Shown: positions 33,148-45,411, counted from the first letter of the stretch. The stretch: 64,000 bases of DNA from Escallonia rubra (GCA_033065855.1 JAVXUO010000600.1:62001-126000); one strand, 5' to 3'. A program made the numbers and translations. The notes: generated from the sequence alone by a model not told the origin.

Positions 33148-33707
33148 TTGGTTGGTTTGACAAAACTTTTTTTTTTTTGGTTTTCAGTTTTTAAAGAGTA
33201 GCTTAAATTTTTTTTTTTTACAAAAATAAGTAGGTGTTTGATAACCCTATTTTTTTTTAGTTTTTTTTTTTTGGTTTTTTGTTTACCCTTTTTATTTGGA
33301 CTTTTTTTTTTGGTGGTTTGCGATGGCGGTGGTGGGCGTAGCGGTGGTCGACGGTGGTGGTGGCCGGCGATGGTCGCCGGCGGCCGGAGGTGGCTGCCGG
33401 TAGTCGTCGGCTGCCGACAGTGGTCATCGGCGGCCGGCGATGGCTATCGGCAGTCGCCGGCGGCCGGAGGTGGCTGTCGGTGGCCGGCGGTGGTCGCCGA
33501 TGGCCGGAGGTGGCTGTCGGCGGTGGGAGGGTGGTGGTGGTGGTCTAAAAAAAAAACCAGTTTCTGGAGTTTTTTTTTTTCTTCAGTTTAAAAACTGGTT
33601 TTCTAAATTGGAGAAGGAAAAAAAAATGGTTATCAAACACACTTTTTTTTTCCAATTTCCAAAACTGAAAAAAAAAACTGGAAATTTTTTTTTTGTTAAA
33701 CTGGGCC
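33148..33707. mobile_element. GTTTGACA-type element with GGCGGCCGG minisatellite core
   Basis: Outer ends TGGTTTGACAAAAC and GTTAAACTGGGCC form an imperfect inverted repeat, and subterminal TTTAAAAACTGG/CCAGTTT phrases pair too. Between homopolymer A/T arms is a GC-rich core (33320-33545) of repeats such as CGCCGGCGGCCGGAGGTGGC. Same family as 37003-37425; more distant from 3471-3648 and 13818-14274. Frames in the core are compositional. Confidence 0.6.
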
Positions 33708-33790
33708 TAAGTGTTATTGAGGTTGGTTTTAAAGGGATAGCAAATTAATTCTACTATCAAACTAGAGCACCACTATGGTGTCATTGGTAA

Positions 33791-34259
33791 CAGTGGCGTA
33801 ACCAGAAATTTTGTATAAGTTGGACACCAAAATTTTAAATGTATCTTGACGTGTTCGGTTCAAAACAAACAAATATGAAACTTAAAATGTTATTTTGAGA
33901 AATAAAATTTGCATTCTATTTTTTAGTATTTGTACTGTATTTTGAACATTAAAATCAATAAAACATCGCTCAAAGGAAATAGAAGTATTACTACAGATCT
34001 ATAGTAATAAAGGGAAAATATTTTGAAGTGTTAGGATTTCTTGATTCTTATGTGATTGGAATAATTTTGTGTATATTGAAAAAGAATCATAACTTCAAAA
34101 AAGTTATTTAAATCTACCAAATTAGCAAAACAATTAATATAACACTCAGAGTACACAAATTACTTCATGCCAAAGGATGGAGGTGGGCAAAACCTACTAC
34201 ATGCTAAGGGGTGGAGATGGGCACGTGTCCATTGTGCCACCCCCTTCCCTCCGCCACTG
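33791..34259. mobile_element. Short non-autonomous hAT element
   Basis: Ends CAGTGGCGTAACCAG and CTCCGCCACTG are inverted. A perfect 8-bp duplication ATTGGTAA flanks it (33783-33790 and 34260-34267). It is 469 bp, AT-rich and without coding. The TIR matches the hAT element at 19665-21081, so one family is likely. Confidence 0.9.
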
Positions 34260-34267
34260 ATTGGTAA

Positions 34268-35198
34268 ATTAAAGTAAATTTTTTTTTTGGTGCAAGGTAA
34301 ATTAAGGTAATGCAAAAGGCATATGAAGGATTAGTTCCTTCAGTAGTTTTAATGATAATAGACTATGCCATTGGTTTTTTCCCAATACATTCATCCTTTT
34401 ACGGTTTTGCTTTCATCTTCTAAATTGTTTCATATATCCTTATCATATCATTCTGAAAATTCTTGATATAAACTACCCTCACTCTTTCTTTTTCCAATGT
34501 TTACTCCTTCCCAATTATGTAGCAACTTGGCAAAAAAGGTTTAAGTCATATCATAATCTGTGAAACATGAAACCAAAGGGGGGCACACTTTTAGTGTACA
34601 TTATCGTTGCCCCATTTTTGTATCTGATTCGTGAATTGAAAATGTCAAATCGAGGTACAATGGGACTCTTCCGGGCTCTCCAACATTTTGGTCACTTGAA
34701 CCCCTCAAAAATTTAGATGATTATAGGCAGTTTGTATTTGCTCATTATTTTATTGTACGGTGGGAGTAGTAAGAACTAATATGCAGCTTGTCACGAAACG
34801 AAAGTCTCTTTGTATGATTGTCTTCCATCTTTTAGGCAAATGTGCTTGAATATAGATGTATAATTGTGTAGAACATATTTGCATCCCCGTCTCATCATTT
34901 TTCCCAATCGTATTCACTATCTCGTTTCTTATGTTCCTTTTGTTGAACAACTGTAAATGGCAGCATACATCTATATGGCAAGTCATGCATCTACAATGGC
35001 AAATCTGGTAAGGAATTGGTTAGCTTCCGGTTATTTCTTGATCAAACATTGACTTCAACGTGAAAATCAATGAGGAGTAATTTGAAAAGAACATTTTATG
35101 GCAGATCCAAGTAGCTCTGAGCTAATTTTTACTCAAATCTATTCCGGTATGCCTTGTGTGTCCTCTACTTTACTGGAACATGCGTTAACAGATTCTGT
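34268..35198. other. Gene-free stretch
   Basis: AT-rich, no supported gene or RNA, no repeat with definable ends. Confidence 0.4.
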
Positions 35199-35595
35199 AT
35201 TATAGTAGTTGTCAAAAGAAGTGAAAACGAAACCAAAGTGAGTGCTCTAGATGGTACCTAAGATGTCTACTATGCTAAGAGTTTGTTAGCTTCCTTTTAT
35301 TTCTTGATCATATGTTCAATGTTGACTAGGATGTCAATAAGAAGTACTTGAAATCTACCAAGATTTTGCTTGTTTTTTGTCATGCTATAGTTTATGTATT
35401 ATAGTAGTTGTCAAAAGAAGTGAAAACGAAAGCAAAGCGAGTGCTTTAGATGGTACCTAAAATGTCTACTATGCTAAGAGTTTGTTAGCTGCCTTTTATT
35501 TCTTGATCATATGTTCATGTTGACTAGGATATCAATAAGAAGTACTTCAAATCTACCAAGATTTTGCTTGTTTTTTGTCCTGCTATAATTTGATA
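35199..35595. repeat. 199-bp tandem duplication
   Basis: Two copies starting ATTATAGTAGTTGTCAAAAG at 35199 and 35398 run in parallel through GGTACCTAA, TTTGTTAGCT and CTACCAAGATTTTGCTTG, with few differences. Confidence 0.92.
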
Positions 35596-37000
35596 CAAGC
35601 ATTTGACTTTGTTGACAAAGAGGAATAGATAACTTGACTCATTTACTCGTGCATAAAATTTTAGTTTCTTGAGATAACTCCATTCGCAATTCTCTATCAA
35701 AGAATTAGTTTACGTCTCTGTGTTCATCTAATGGCTTCTTTGCAGCGTGCAGTCTATTGGTGAAGTTATACTACTGTAATATGCTTAAACATTAAAGTTT
35801 TAAATAATAAACTTAAAATCATTTATATTTATCTGGTATGTCTTCTAGAAACCAGTATGACATACTCGTTGCCAATGGAATCTGAATTGGCCAGCCTAAT
35901 CTTCAAAAAGGATGGTAGTCAATGGGGCTATGGGCTACATGCGAGGACACAATATTGAGCCAATGGAACGGTAGAAACTGATCAAAATTTGGGTTAATTG
36001 TTTTGTCTCAGTATGTTTTTGGCTTTCAACATTTTCATATGTGATCCTCTTAACACTACATCTGGTATGTAGATTTCCTTTTCTTAATGCAAATTGTGTA
36101 CTTTTAATGCAAAACCGCTTATTAAGCCTTCGTAACTTTGCGTCTGCTCATATTTTTACAAATGTCAGCACACATGTGCTTTAATTGCAGGCTCTTGCTT
36201 TTTTTTTTTTTTTAAATATGAATGGGCTCATATGACTTGGGTATTAAACTCATTCAAATAGAAGGTTGGAATCTATGGAAATGAATGATGACGCTTGTAA
36301 TTGCAAGAATTTATAGTAATTGATATGGAGATGCTCATGCTTTTGATTGTCAAAGAGAACCCCTCTTAAATATGAAATTCATGGACATGGTTGTCACGAT
36401 GGTTATTAGAGTAAGAATCAATTCGCTACTACTTTCATGACGAGAACAAGTGAGATGTGAAGTAATAATGAAAATGAGAGCTTCCTTCTTTAGCTTGTTG
36501 TAGTAACTTGTTAGACAGTGTCATAATGAGGCTAGGGGGACTAGAACAAAATTTTCTTGAATGCAAACACGATACCACGTCACACTACCCCATGGATCTT
36601 ATTTGATGAAATCTTTGTGACCATCCACGTCAACTAGGTGTGGAACCATATCTGAGACCGAACATGGAAGGAACCTCGATAGCGATTGTTGGGGTGAAAG
36701 AAGGACCTTTGAACGTGACAACTTTGTCAAATACAGGGTCCTCTTATGAATCTTGTCATCAATGTATGTTCCATTATATTGGGCCATGATGACGTGTCAT
36801 CGCGTGACTTGGTATTAGGTTGTATTCAATATATACTCGACAAGGTGAGTTGCATATTTTATATTGCTTTATTAAGGGGTAACACTTGGTCGTTCATTTT
36901 ATGATGGATTCCTCCCTTGTATTTGACTTACATTAGTAGGTGCTTGCACCCCTAGGTTCCTTTTCCTCATTTCTTTGACATTTCAAATTCTGTGCAAACT
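35596..37000. other. Gene-free stretch
   Basis: AT-rich intergenic DNA with no supported feature. The 62-codon minus frame at 36599-36787 has no domain. Confidence 0.4.
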
Positions 37001-37002
37001 TT

Positions 37003-37425
37003 CGTTAGACAAAACTTTTTTTTTGGTGTATAGTTTTTAAAGAGCAGTTTAAAATTTTTTTTTTACAAAAACAAGTGGGTGTTTGATAACCCTTTTTTTT
37101 TGAGTATTTTTGTGGGGTGTTTGGTAACCCTTTTTATTTTGACTTTTTTTTTTGTGGTTTGCGGTGGCGGTGGTGGGGCGTAGCGGTGGTCGACGGTGGT
37201 GGTGGTGGTGGCCGGCTGCCGGAGGTGGGAGGGTGATGGTGGTGGTCTCAAAAAAAAAACCAAAAGTGAAAGAAAAAAAAACCAGTTTTTGGAGTTTTTT
37301 TTTTACTCTTTAGTTTAAAAACTGATTTTTTAAATTGGAGAAGGAAAAAAAAATGGTTACCAAATGCACTTTTTTTTTCCAATTTTCAAAACTGAAAAAA
37401 AAGAGGAAAAAAAATCACGTCAAAA
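37003..37425. mobile_element. GTTTGACA-type element, second copy
   Basis: Parallels 33148-33707: CGTTAGACAAAACTTTTTTT start, AAAACAAGTGGGTGTTTGATAACCC, GCGGTGGCGGTGGTGGGGCGTAGC, then AAAAACCAGTTTTTGGAG and GGTTACCAAATGCAC. The GC core is much shorter (about 90 bases), so the core length varies between copies. Confidence 0.6.
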
Positions 37426-38004
37426 CGTGGCTTGGGAACATATGTACTATTTGATAAGTGAAATGAGGGTAAGAATAAGAAGATGGTAAATGTGCATATA
37501 TTCCATCGTCTTTTATATGGAGTTTGCTAGAATGTCAATGGAACTAATCGGGGAAAGAAAAAAGTTAAATCGCTCATATATATCGGGCGTTTGATTTTGA
37601 TTGCATAAATGAAGAGTGCAGACTACGATGACTGATTCCATGACAAGTGTGATGATGTTATTTCTTGATATGATTGTGCAATATTCAATGGTACTTATGA
37701 TTGCTTTGGGGTTAATAAGTGATTCTGTTAACTAAGCTATGTAGTGTGCATCTTATTCTTTTTATTGGGCTTAGAATACATGTCATAGATTGATAATTCG
37801 TGGGCTTTGACCTTATATTCCAACATGTTTCCTTGATATGGCTCCTTTTTAAAATCTCTAATTTATTTTGCCACTACAAATACAGTGTAGTCTCCAAAGT
37901 GATTCTGATTGTTATGATGCTTGGTAGTTCTAACTTAATAAAGAACATCTCCTCCTCATTTTCATTTATTAGACAGCCTCTTAGTGTCTAAATTAATGTG
38001 TTTG

Positions 38005-38535
38005 TCATTGCTTAGTTGAGTGTATGATCACAGTAGAGTTTCCTCTCTTTGTAAAACATGCTGTTAAATGTAAGTAAAGAATAATATGATAGTGAGGAAT
38101 GAAGTTACTAGATAAATAACAATAACAATGTATTTTTATCACTGCTTAGTTGAGTGTATGATCACAATAGAGTTTCCTCTCTATGTAAAACATGCTGTTA
38201 AATGTAAGTAAAGAATAATATGGGAGTGAGCAATGAAGTTACTAGATAAATAACAATAACAATGTATTTTTATCATTGCTTAGTTGAGTGTATGATCACA
38301 GTAGAGTTTCCTCTCTTTGTAAAACATGCTGTTAAATGTAAGTAAAGAATAATATGATAGTGAGCAATGAAGTTACTAGATAAATAACAATAACAATGAT
38401 AGTATTTTTATCATTGCTTAGTTGAGTGTATGATCGGTTTCCTCTTTTTGTAAAATATGCTGTTAAATGTAAGTAAATAGTAATATGATAGTGAGCAATA
38501 AAGTTTCTAGGTAAATAACAATAAATAATGATTGT
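38005..38535. repeat. 134-bp tandem array, four copies
   Basis: CTTAGTTGAGTGTATGATCA occurs at 38011, 38145, 38279 and 38417 (spacing 134, 134, 138). Each unit includes GTTTCCTCTCTTTGTAAAAC, GCTGTTAAATGTAAGTAAAG and AACAATAACAATG. The fourth copy has small internal changes and fades near 38535. Confidence 0.93.
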
Positions 38536-40199
38536 AATTTTACCTTGTAGGTGACAGACTTAAGAAGTTTGTTAGACTGTTGTCAGTGTTATTTTATCTT
38601 GTCTTGATACTGACTCAAGCTGTCGATAATTTGTGGCACCTTTTGGATAAATATGGACAAGACGACGCTGTATAAGCTCCATATCGGTTAGAACGCTTAT
38701 TGTTGGGAAGCTGAGTTCAATTTGGTTAAGCAATATTTCGGAGGTAGAATTCGTGCGGCTAAATAAGGAAACTAGCTTTGGCTACCGCATAAAGTTTCAT
38801 TATAAGGATGGCATGGAAGGAACTTTTGTACTGGAGTTACAAATGAATTTTGATTTGAGTTTCAAGTGTTGATACCGCCTTTCACAAGATAGTTGCGGTC
38901 CGAAATCGATGTCGCCTTAGTTGAATGTGTGTGGGTTGATTATATTGTTAAGAATTGTTGCGGTTAATCTTTTTTATGGATAAATGGTGATAATTTTCTT
39001 GAGATTAATATGGTAGGTTACTGGGTTTTAATTTTTGCCAGGGTCCTTGACATAATATGGAATACAAGATGAATAAGTCCTACACAGCTACACTTCATTC
39101 TTGTCTTTAATTAAAGTATTACTATACTTTAAGCGACAAAAGTAAAATGTAGGCAATGAAAAAGTGCCGCGTGATTACCAATTTACTATATGAACCATTT
39201 TAAAACTTTAAATGCATATTATTCACGTGCATTGCATGTGAAAGCTGGACAAGAGATATTTCTAAAAGTTAAAGTGGTGCATTCAATGGTCTACATGCAA
39301 AGACAACGACATTATGACACATACGGAACACTCAAATAGAAAATACCAAGAACCAAAAATAATAAAAAATGTGAATGGCAACACTAAAATATGTTAATTA
39401 TATGAGACTTCTTTGTCAACATTCCAAAGCTTGATTGTTATTTTCAACTTTTTGTGAATTCTTAGGATAGTACTCTAGTATGATATAAAATCGAATTGAA
39501 CGCAAAGTCCAATCATAGAGTAACTACAACGAGTAAAGTCAACATTTATATATAGACTAAATCCATCACAAGAATTGGCAAACAAAAAGTCAATGGAAAA
39601 GCCCAAGTAGAGATGATCAATCATTTCTACATCGAAAATGGCATAGTGGGCACTCTTTCTTGGCAATGTCTACGGCCGACATGCAACGGCAATCGATTGT
39701 ACATGAATTGTCAAAGAAAGATCAATATTTTCGCATGTAGCGGTAATTTCCATAATCGACGCTAAACTGTTGAATTCATTTTCTTAGCAGTAGCACTTAT
39801 CAACGTATGACTTGCCAAAGCCCATTTGAAATAAGCTGACCAATTGACAAATCCCCGTGCAAGGTAGGTATCCATTCTTTTGAATCCCCCGTGCCTTCAT
39901 GAGATGGTTGAGTGGCCAAAATGTGATGGAAATCGGATCTGAAAGCGGGGAGCTCGGGTTGGGTGGGCACGTTCTCCTGAATTGGGAGAGCAAGCAAGAA
40001 TCAGTCTCTGCTGGCTGGCTTTCCCTTGTTTGATCTGATGGCGACCCAGTCGACTCTCTCTCTGAATTGCCTTTGACTATCCCATCCACAGCAGTACAAG
40101 AAGGCGGACCTCTCCTTATTGTGGAGAATAGTTCTATCATTCCAATGCGGCCGCCCGCCTATACTAGAAAATTTAAAAGGATAATATGCATGGGGAACA
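38536..40199. other. Gene-free stretch
   Basis: No supported gene. The 118-codon minus frame at 39784-40140 has no recognizable domain; it lies just downstream (minus) of the LINE fragment and may be its unrecognized continuation. Confidence 0.35.
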
Positions 40200-40880
40200 A
40201 CTCACATAAAATTTCGGGGTCCCAAATGAAGGTACCTGAACGAAACAACTGAGACGTATATTGTATTGGGCAGTCTACTATCTGTTAGTTGGCCCGGTAG
40301 AATTTTTAGGATCCAATAATCATTCAAGATGGCAATCTTTCGACCATTGCCCACTACCCACCTCAAACCTTGTTGTAACAATCTGCGTTCGGCCAAAATG
40401 CTGTGCCGCACCCATGAAAAATTCTCTCGCTGAGGCGAACTGGAAAAGTACTCTCTAGTGTCTAGTACAGGATCGGCCACACAGTACTCGGGCCAAAATT
40501 GTAGATAATCCGGCCCAAATTCGCCACGATTGTGTAGCCAAAAGAGCCTAATTAAAATATCGAGTCTTCCAGAAATGCAGGCCACCCAAATGCTTAGGGA
40601 GGAAAAATACATCCCAAGCGATCTAGTGAGTCCATCTACGTTCCCCACCACCCGCCCACCAAAACCGAGCAAATATTTGATCTATCTACTCACAAACATA
40701 TATTAGTAGTTCGTAAATCTGCATAACATGCAATAGTAGGAAAGACAAAACTGACTTGATAAGCGTGCCTCGAACTGCCTTGTTTAAAAGTAAACCTTTC
40801 CATAGCACGCATCGATTCCTACTTTTCTGAATTAGTTCCAAAAAGAACCTTCGTCGCTCCTGTCCAACATCCATGTCTAT
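40200..40880 (-). pseudogene. L1-type LINE ORF2 fragment
   Basis: From right to left: WKGLLLNKAVRGTLIKSVL (family W...LLS.AG.E.LIKSV), then in another frame RFWWAGGGERRWTH, PKHLGGLHF, ATQSWRIW and LARVL, then HSILAERRLLQQGLRWVVGN followed by GRKIAILNDYWI (family RSI..GR..L..GLRWRVG.G..I.IW...W). This is the connection domain after the reverse transcriptase in plant LINEs. There are several frameshifts and no intact ORF. It is a separate copy from the one at 16.3-17.4 kb, covering a more upstream part. Confidence 0.75.
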
Positions 40881-42298
40881 ACCTAAGTATATTTATGAAT
40901 ATTTCATACATAAGTCTATGGTTTCAAATAGGGAATTGATGATGACAATCTACTTAGCACTCCTTACTTATCTACTTTGATTGTTATACATTTGCAAATG
41001 ACATTGAGAAATGTAATGTACAAATATTTCAACGACAAAGCAGAACGAATTGTCAATTGAAAACTTTTAGCGACAAAAGTAGAGCTCAAGGATACCCAAA
41101 CCCTTATTTGTTAGCCATCTTTTTATTTCCTTTAGGACCTTTTATTACCTCTAGTGGCCGGTCGATCTTTAGGAAGACAAACAATCCTTGTTCAAAAGCC
41201 GGGTTAAATACCCCTGCAGATAAGTCATGACAGCAGTCACTAATCACCAATATGGAGACTGAGAGCTAATCCCATAAAGAGCGAAGATCAAGATACCCCA
41301 TCTGTAGAAACACCCACTGGATTTTGTAAATCAAACATTCGGCTAGCTTCTTGTAAGTCTCTCTTCTTTCTCTCTCCCTCTCCCCCGAGCGTCTCTGTTT
41401 CGATAAAAAAAAATGCAGGGCATTTCATGTTCCGGTGTTGCACTACGTTGCATGGTGTAGTACAACTATACTCCTTGAGAATATGAGCCTCAGTGGCCAT
41501 ACATGCAGGTGCCTCTGTGTATTGATAAATTTTTGGTGGTTGTTTGTACCAGATATATGTTATAATTTCTCAAAGATGGTGAACGGTGGACGGCCTCGGT
41601 TCTTCAAGGTTTTTCTACCGTTTCGTCACACGAAACGGCTGGTAACAACCATCTTCTCCCACTCTGCATATTTGGTTGGATTTGTTGGTCCCAAGTTCTT
41701 TAGGTTGTGATTAATGTGGGATATGAAAATATCCCATCCTCATGCTCTTGCATTAACGTCATTTCGGAGGCCCAATCTCAACTTTGTCACATACGACCAA
41801 GTCTTTCCATCTGCCCAATCGGATCTGCCCGATTGGAGTTTTCCTTCCAGTCGTAACTATAACAATCCGACTCGATGGTCAGCCAAGCTTTTGTAAGTCG
41901 GCTTTCATACTATCTATAATGACCGGGTCGACGGCCCTAGGACAGGGTAATGCGTTCATTAAAATGCCTAGGCAAAGTAGGTACTCATGAGTTCCTTGGC
42001 GGGGCCTTTCGGTTAGTCGGTTCATCGCTTCCAAATTCATGTTTTAGATAGATGAGAGAGACTCTGTCTTAGAGACTGCCAAACATGCATTACCATATTG
42101 TGATACCATTTTCAAAATTTTAAAATAGTTGAATTGGTCAACCCATGATGCTTCTCCGCACCCTGATTTGTCTCTAGAAGGTTAATAATACGTCAACAAT
42201 GCGCTCTGTAGCGACAAATTGAGGTGTAGAAAAGCATTTGACAGTATGAAATTAGACGTCTTTTCCTTCTATATATAATCTAAAATGTAGAATTACCC
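40881..42298. other. Gene-free stretch
   Basis: No supported gene. The 91-codon frame at 41435-41710 has no recognizable domain. A TAGCGACAAAAG word at 41070 hints at CACTA remains. Confidence 0.35.
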
Positions 42299-42481
42299 CT
42301 AAGGTGTTTGGATGCCATTTTCTGATACATTACAGGCTTATGTAAGTTTTTAACAGGGGAATAATGTCATGGAAAACGAAAAGTAACTTTGGTGTTTTTT
42401 GAAACGAAATTTGATAACGATAAAGAAACACAATTTCTCTGAAAATGCGAAAAGGCTATCTGAATCCCAACATAGCCTTAG
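42299..42481. repeat. Possible MITE
   Basis: CTAAGGTGTTTGGATGCC at the left pairs imperfectly with GAATCCCAACATAGCCTTAG at the right. AT-rich centre. Target duplication not resolved. Confidence 0.35.
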
Positions 42482-43366
42482 CTTTTTCTATTTTGTTCTT
42501 TTTCTTTCCTTCTTAGATGTTAGAAGGCAATCCTTTATTAAGGCTTGATAATTTTAGGTAATTGCACCTGTTGGGATTAGTCATAATATTAGCATAATTC
42601 TGTTATGGGTAATGGATGCAAATCCAATGGAGGCATCTTCTTCTATATGTTCTCCTGTTAAGTTCGGCAACTTAGAGGTCGGCCAATGTCCATATGCAGC
42701 TAACTACAATTTGAGAAGTCCCTATGGCCGAATTGAGAGATGGCTGCTAAGATTATTTGGTTGCCCGCGTCGTCTGCGGCCTTTGCTATATCTGCTTGGC
42801 CTTCCTTGAGGACTAGGAGTCCTTTTGTTGCTTGACAGTGAGGCGATGATGCTCCCTGCTTCAGAACCTCGCACCTGCTCCAGAACCTCGCACCTGCTCC
42901 CACTTTCCCCATGCTTTGTGCAACTAAGCTGCTCTATATGTCTCACAAAAACAACCATCAAGGTAAAATTATCATTAGAATTGATAGGAGTGTTGCAAAC
43001 TTTCACTTTTTTGTTAAAAGCCTGTAATTTTAAAGCAAGTGTAATGCTTTTACTTATCTATTCGTAAGTTATTCTAAATAGATGGAACATAAACATTTGT
43101 GTAATAACTTTTGTTGGCAACCTGAAGCAGCAAAAGTCATAGATCCTCGAAGCTAAGATAGACTTACACATCAAGTTGTAAGGATATGTTGTCGAAAAAA
43201 TAGTTTTAGTATAGCACCACACATTCTCGATTGAGAATTCATTTTGTTATGTATAGGAGCCTACAAGGGTTAGATATCTTGTAATGAAATTTCCTGAACA
43301 TCTGATTTTGCCTTCTAAAGGGGTATAGCTGCATTCTTGGTACTCAAAAAGTAATATTTACTGCAG
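42482..43366. other. Stretch upstream of the B3 fragment, no gene assigned
   Basis: If the B3 gene had further 5' exons they should be here, but I recognized none. A 19-base unit AGAACCTCGCACCTGCTCC is repeated at about 42862 and 42881. Confidence 0.35.
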
Positions 43367-43834
43367 AGGATACCTTTAAGCTTTCTTAAGCACTTCTGAT
43401 GAAACATCAGGATCAGTTTCCTTGATGGGTCCCAGAGGTAATACTTGGGAAGTTAATTTGATGAAGAACAATGAGAGTCTGTTCTTCAACAAAGGGTGGT
43501 CTGCATTTGTGAAAGATCACTTTGCTGAACTCTGGGATTTCTTTGTTTTCAAATTGATGTCAATTCTCATTTCACTGTGAAAGTATTTGATAAAACTGGA
43601 TGCGAGAAAGAAACTGCATTTCTTGCAAAATGCAGCCAAGGTGCTCTCCAAATTAGTCAAGAAAAGGGCAAGAAGAGAGTAAGAGAGCAAGCAGAACCCT
43701 GTTTATTTGGGACTACTGAATGTGCTCAACAGAGGAGAAGTGCTGCTGTGCCAGAAGGTACTGCTTATGATTCTTTTTATCTTCTGCTTCAAACAAATGA
43801 GTGGATAACAGAAGAAATTAAGCTAGTCTTATGA
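43367..43834 (+). pseudogene. REM-type B3 DNA-binding domain gene fragment
   Basis: After an acceptor (TTTACTGCAG|AGG) the exon encodes RIPLSFLKHF, a one-base slip, then DETSGSVSLMGPRGNTWEV, NLMKNNESLFFNKGWSAFVK and DHFAELWDFFVFK. A second slip follows, then VNSHFTVKVFDKTGCEKETA and FLAKCSQ. This is a complete plant B3 domain of the REM type (family: L.GP.GNTW.V.L......F...GW..FV..H......L.F.Y.G...F.V.IFD...CEKE). The two slips break the frame, so it is probably dead. The part after the domain is Lys/Arg-rich (KGKKRVRE, nuclear-targeting-like) and runs to a stop at 43832. B3 REM proteins are nuclear transcription factors. Confidence 0.78.
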
Positions 43835-44164
43835 TTATTGTACAGACAAACCATTTCAGCCGAAGGAGAAAATTCTAGACATCATTTAGCTGTCTTACAT
43901 AGTGTAAGAAAAAGTCATTTTTGAATAAGAAAACTTTGCTCTTCTTTTATCCTTCCTTCTCAGCTAAAATTGCTTGAAGGATGGGCATGCTAAAGGTTTT
44001 AGAGTGTAATGTTGATCGGTATATATTTATAGTTTACATGAGAGCCTATTGCTGTGAAAATATGTAGCCCAATCTCTATTAGGCAATGTCGACTGGGATT
44101 TCGTTATATATCTGTGTTAGCTACTCTGCGTGCTTCACAAACAAACTTTTACGTTGTTGTCTAC

Positions 44165-44350
44165 CTGTTTCAGCCGTCCTGGGTAAAGGAAATGGAAAGG
44201 ATTCTGATCAGCTTGTATGCAAGTCGCGTCTCCATGCTCAATGCTGTTTACCAATGTCAAGATCTGACATTCTAATTATTAACCAGCCCTCCTTTGCCAG
44301 CCGTATGAAGAAGTTCAATGTTCAGCATTCAATGCTTCTTGTGAGTTCTT
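44165..44350 (+). pseudogene. Possible second B3 exon
   Basis: After CTGTTTCAG at about 44172 an open frame runs through a polar linker and then NQPSFASRMKKFNVQHSMLL. REM proteins often carry a second B3 domain starting .P.F...MK.FNV...Y.L.IP. The similarity is short. It lies 330 bases after the first B3 piece on the same strand, which favours the link. Confidence 0.4.
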
Positions 44351-44399
44351 ATATCACCCCTTCTTGTGGCGGTAGTCACCTGAGCAAATATTTGGGCCT

Positions 44400-45125
44400 A
44401 ACTGGAGACTTAAGGTCAGGAAGGAAGTTCAGTAATTTGCTTAGGTATCAGCACAGTCGAGCGACTGAGTTGTAGGCCTCCAAATGATTGTAGACTTGTG
44501 CCATTACCCAATACAATATGTATGTTTCCGTCAAGCATATTCCTTCTCAATATGAGAGTAAGCAATTGAACAATGTTGCCAATAGATGTTGGATTTTTCC
44601 TGAGATATTTTTTGCTGACATGCGTAGTCCTACCAACTCGAAAAGTTATCAAATGGGTTTAAGAACACTGCCTCTGAGTGTATTTTGAGCTAATGTCAAG
44701 GACATCAGGTAGATAGAAGTGGTATGCTTTCAGATATGTGGTAGCTTACTGGAGAGATTGGTAAAGGATTTTGGATACACACCAACCAAACCATTGTCCT
44801 CTAAAGCCATTGTTTGTGTACCGGTATAATTGACTGAAAAATCGAGGAGTATCAAGTCATTGGGTTTATCAATTTTAAGTTGGTTTCCACCAAGACCTAG
44901 TCTTTCTAGGTCGTGAAGGTTTCCCAGATTCGTTGGTTCAGACCATAAGAATATCGAAAACTACAGATTCAGAAGCATTAGGCATACAGTCTTCCTTGTG
45001 GCATAGTTCCATGAAAGCTGTTATTCTTAAGATAGATTGCTGTTTCTGACATGAGGAGATGCTGAACCCACTGATTTTTTGAGACGACAAGTCTAGCACT
45101 GTTAGCTGTGGCAGCAAAGCAGATC
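44400..45125 (-). pseudogene. LRR receptor-kinase pseudogene (copy D, LRR part)
   Basis: Reading leftward: SARLVVSKN and KNNSFHGTMPQ (LRR1-2 of the intact gene: [23 protein letters not shown]), then NLHDLERLGLGGNQLK and KSFTNLSSKLP (intact: [27 protein letters not shown]), then PTSIGNIVQLLTLILRRNML and DGNIHIVLGNGTSLQSFGGL (intact: [21 protein letters not shown]). The order matches the intact gene but blocks of LRRs are missing and frames shift. No kinase part. It lies 290 bases beyond the intact gene's stop, same strand: a decayed tandem copy. Confidence 0.82.
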
Positions 45126-45411
45126 AAATAACAGTAGCTTAGAAAGTATGTTTATGTGCTACTTGGTTTTAGAGGACAGCACACCAAGTGAAAATAGAAT
45201 CAAAGATTTCTGTATGTATGACTGATTAAAATCTTGTTGGACTGAAAATAGTTTACTTGAAGTCAAGAAATCGACAGTGAAAACTTCCATCGATTGGATA
45301 AACATTGTAAAGTAGACTTGAGTCCATCATTTTTTCCAAATTGAGCGGTCTATAACTGCAATTGGCTCCACCTCTTTAAGCTTCTCTCTCTGTGTGTGTC
45401 CATCTCTCTCT

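Noticed and set aside
39784..40140. 118-codon minus frame after the LINE fragment
   Set aside because: Could be LINE continuation but no LINE motif was visible, and the frame overlaps another of similar quality.
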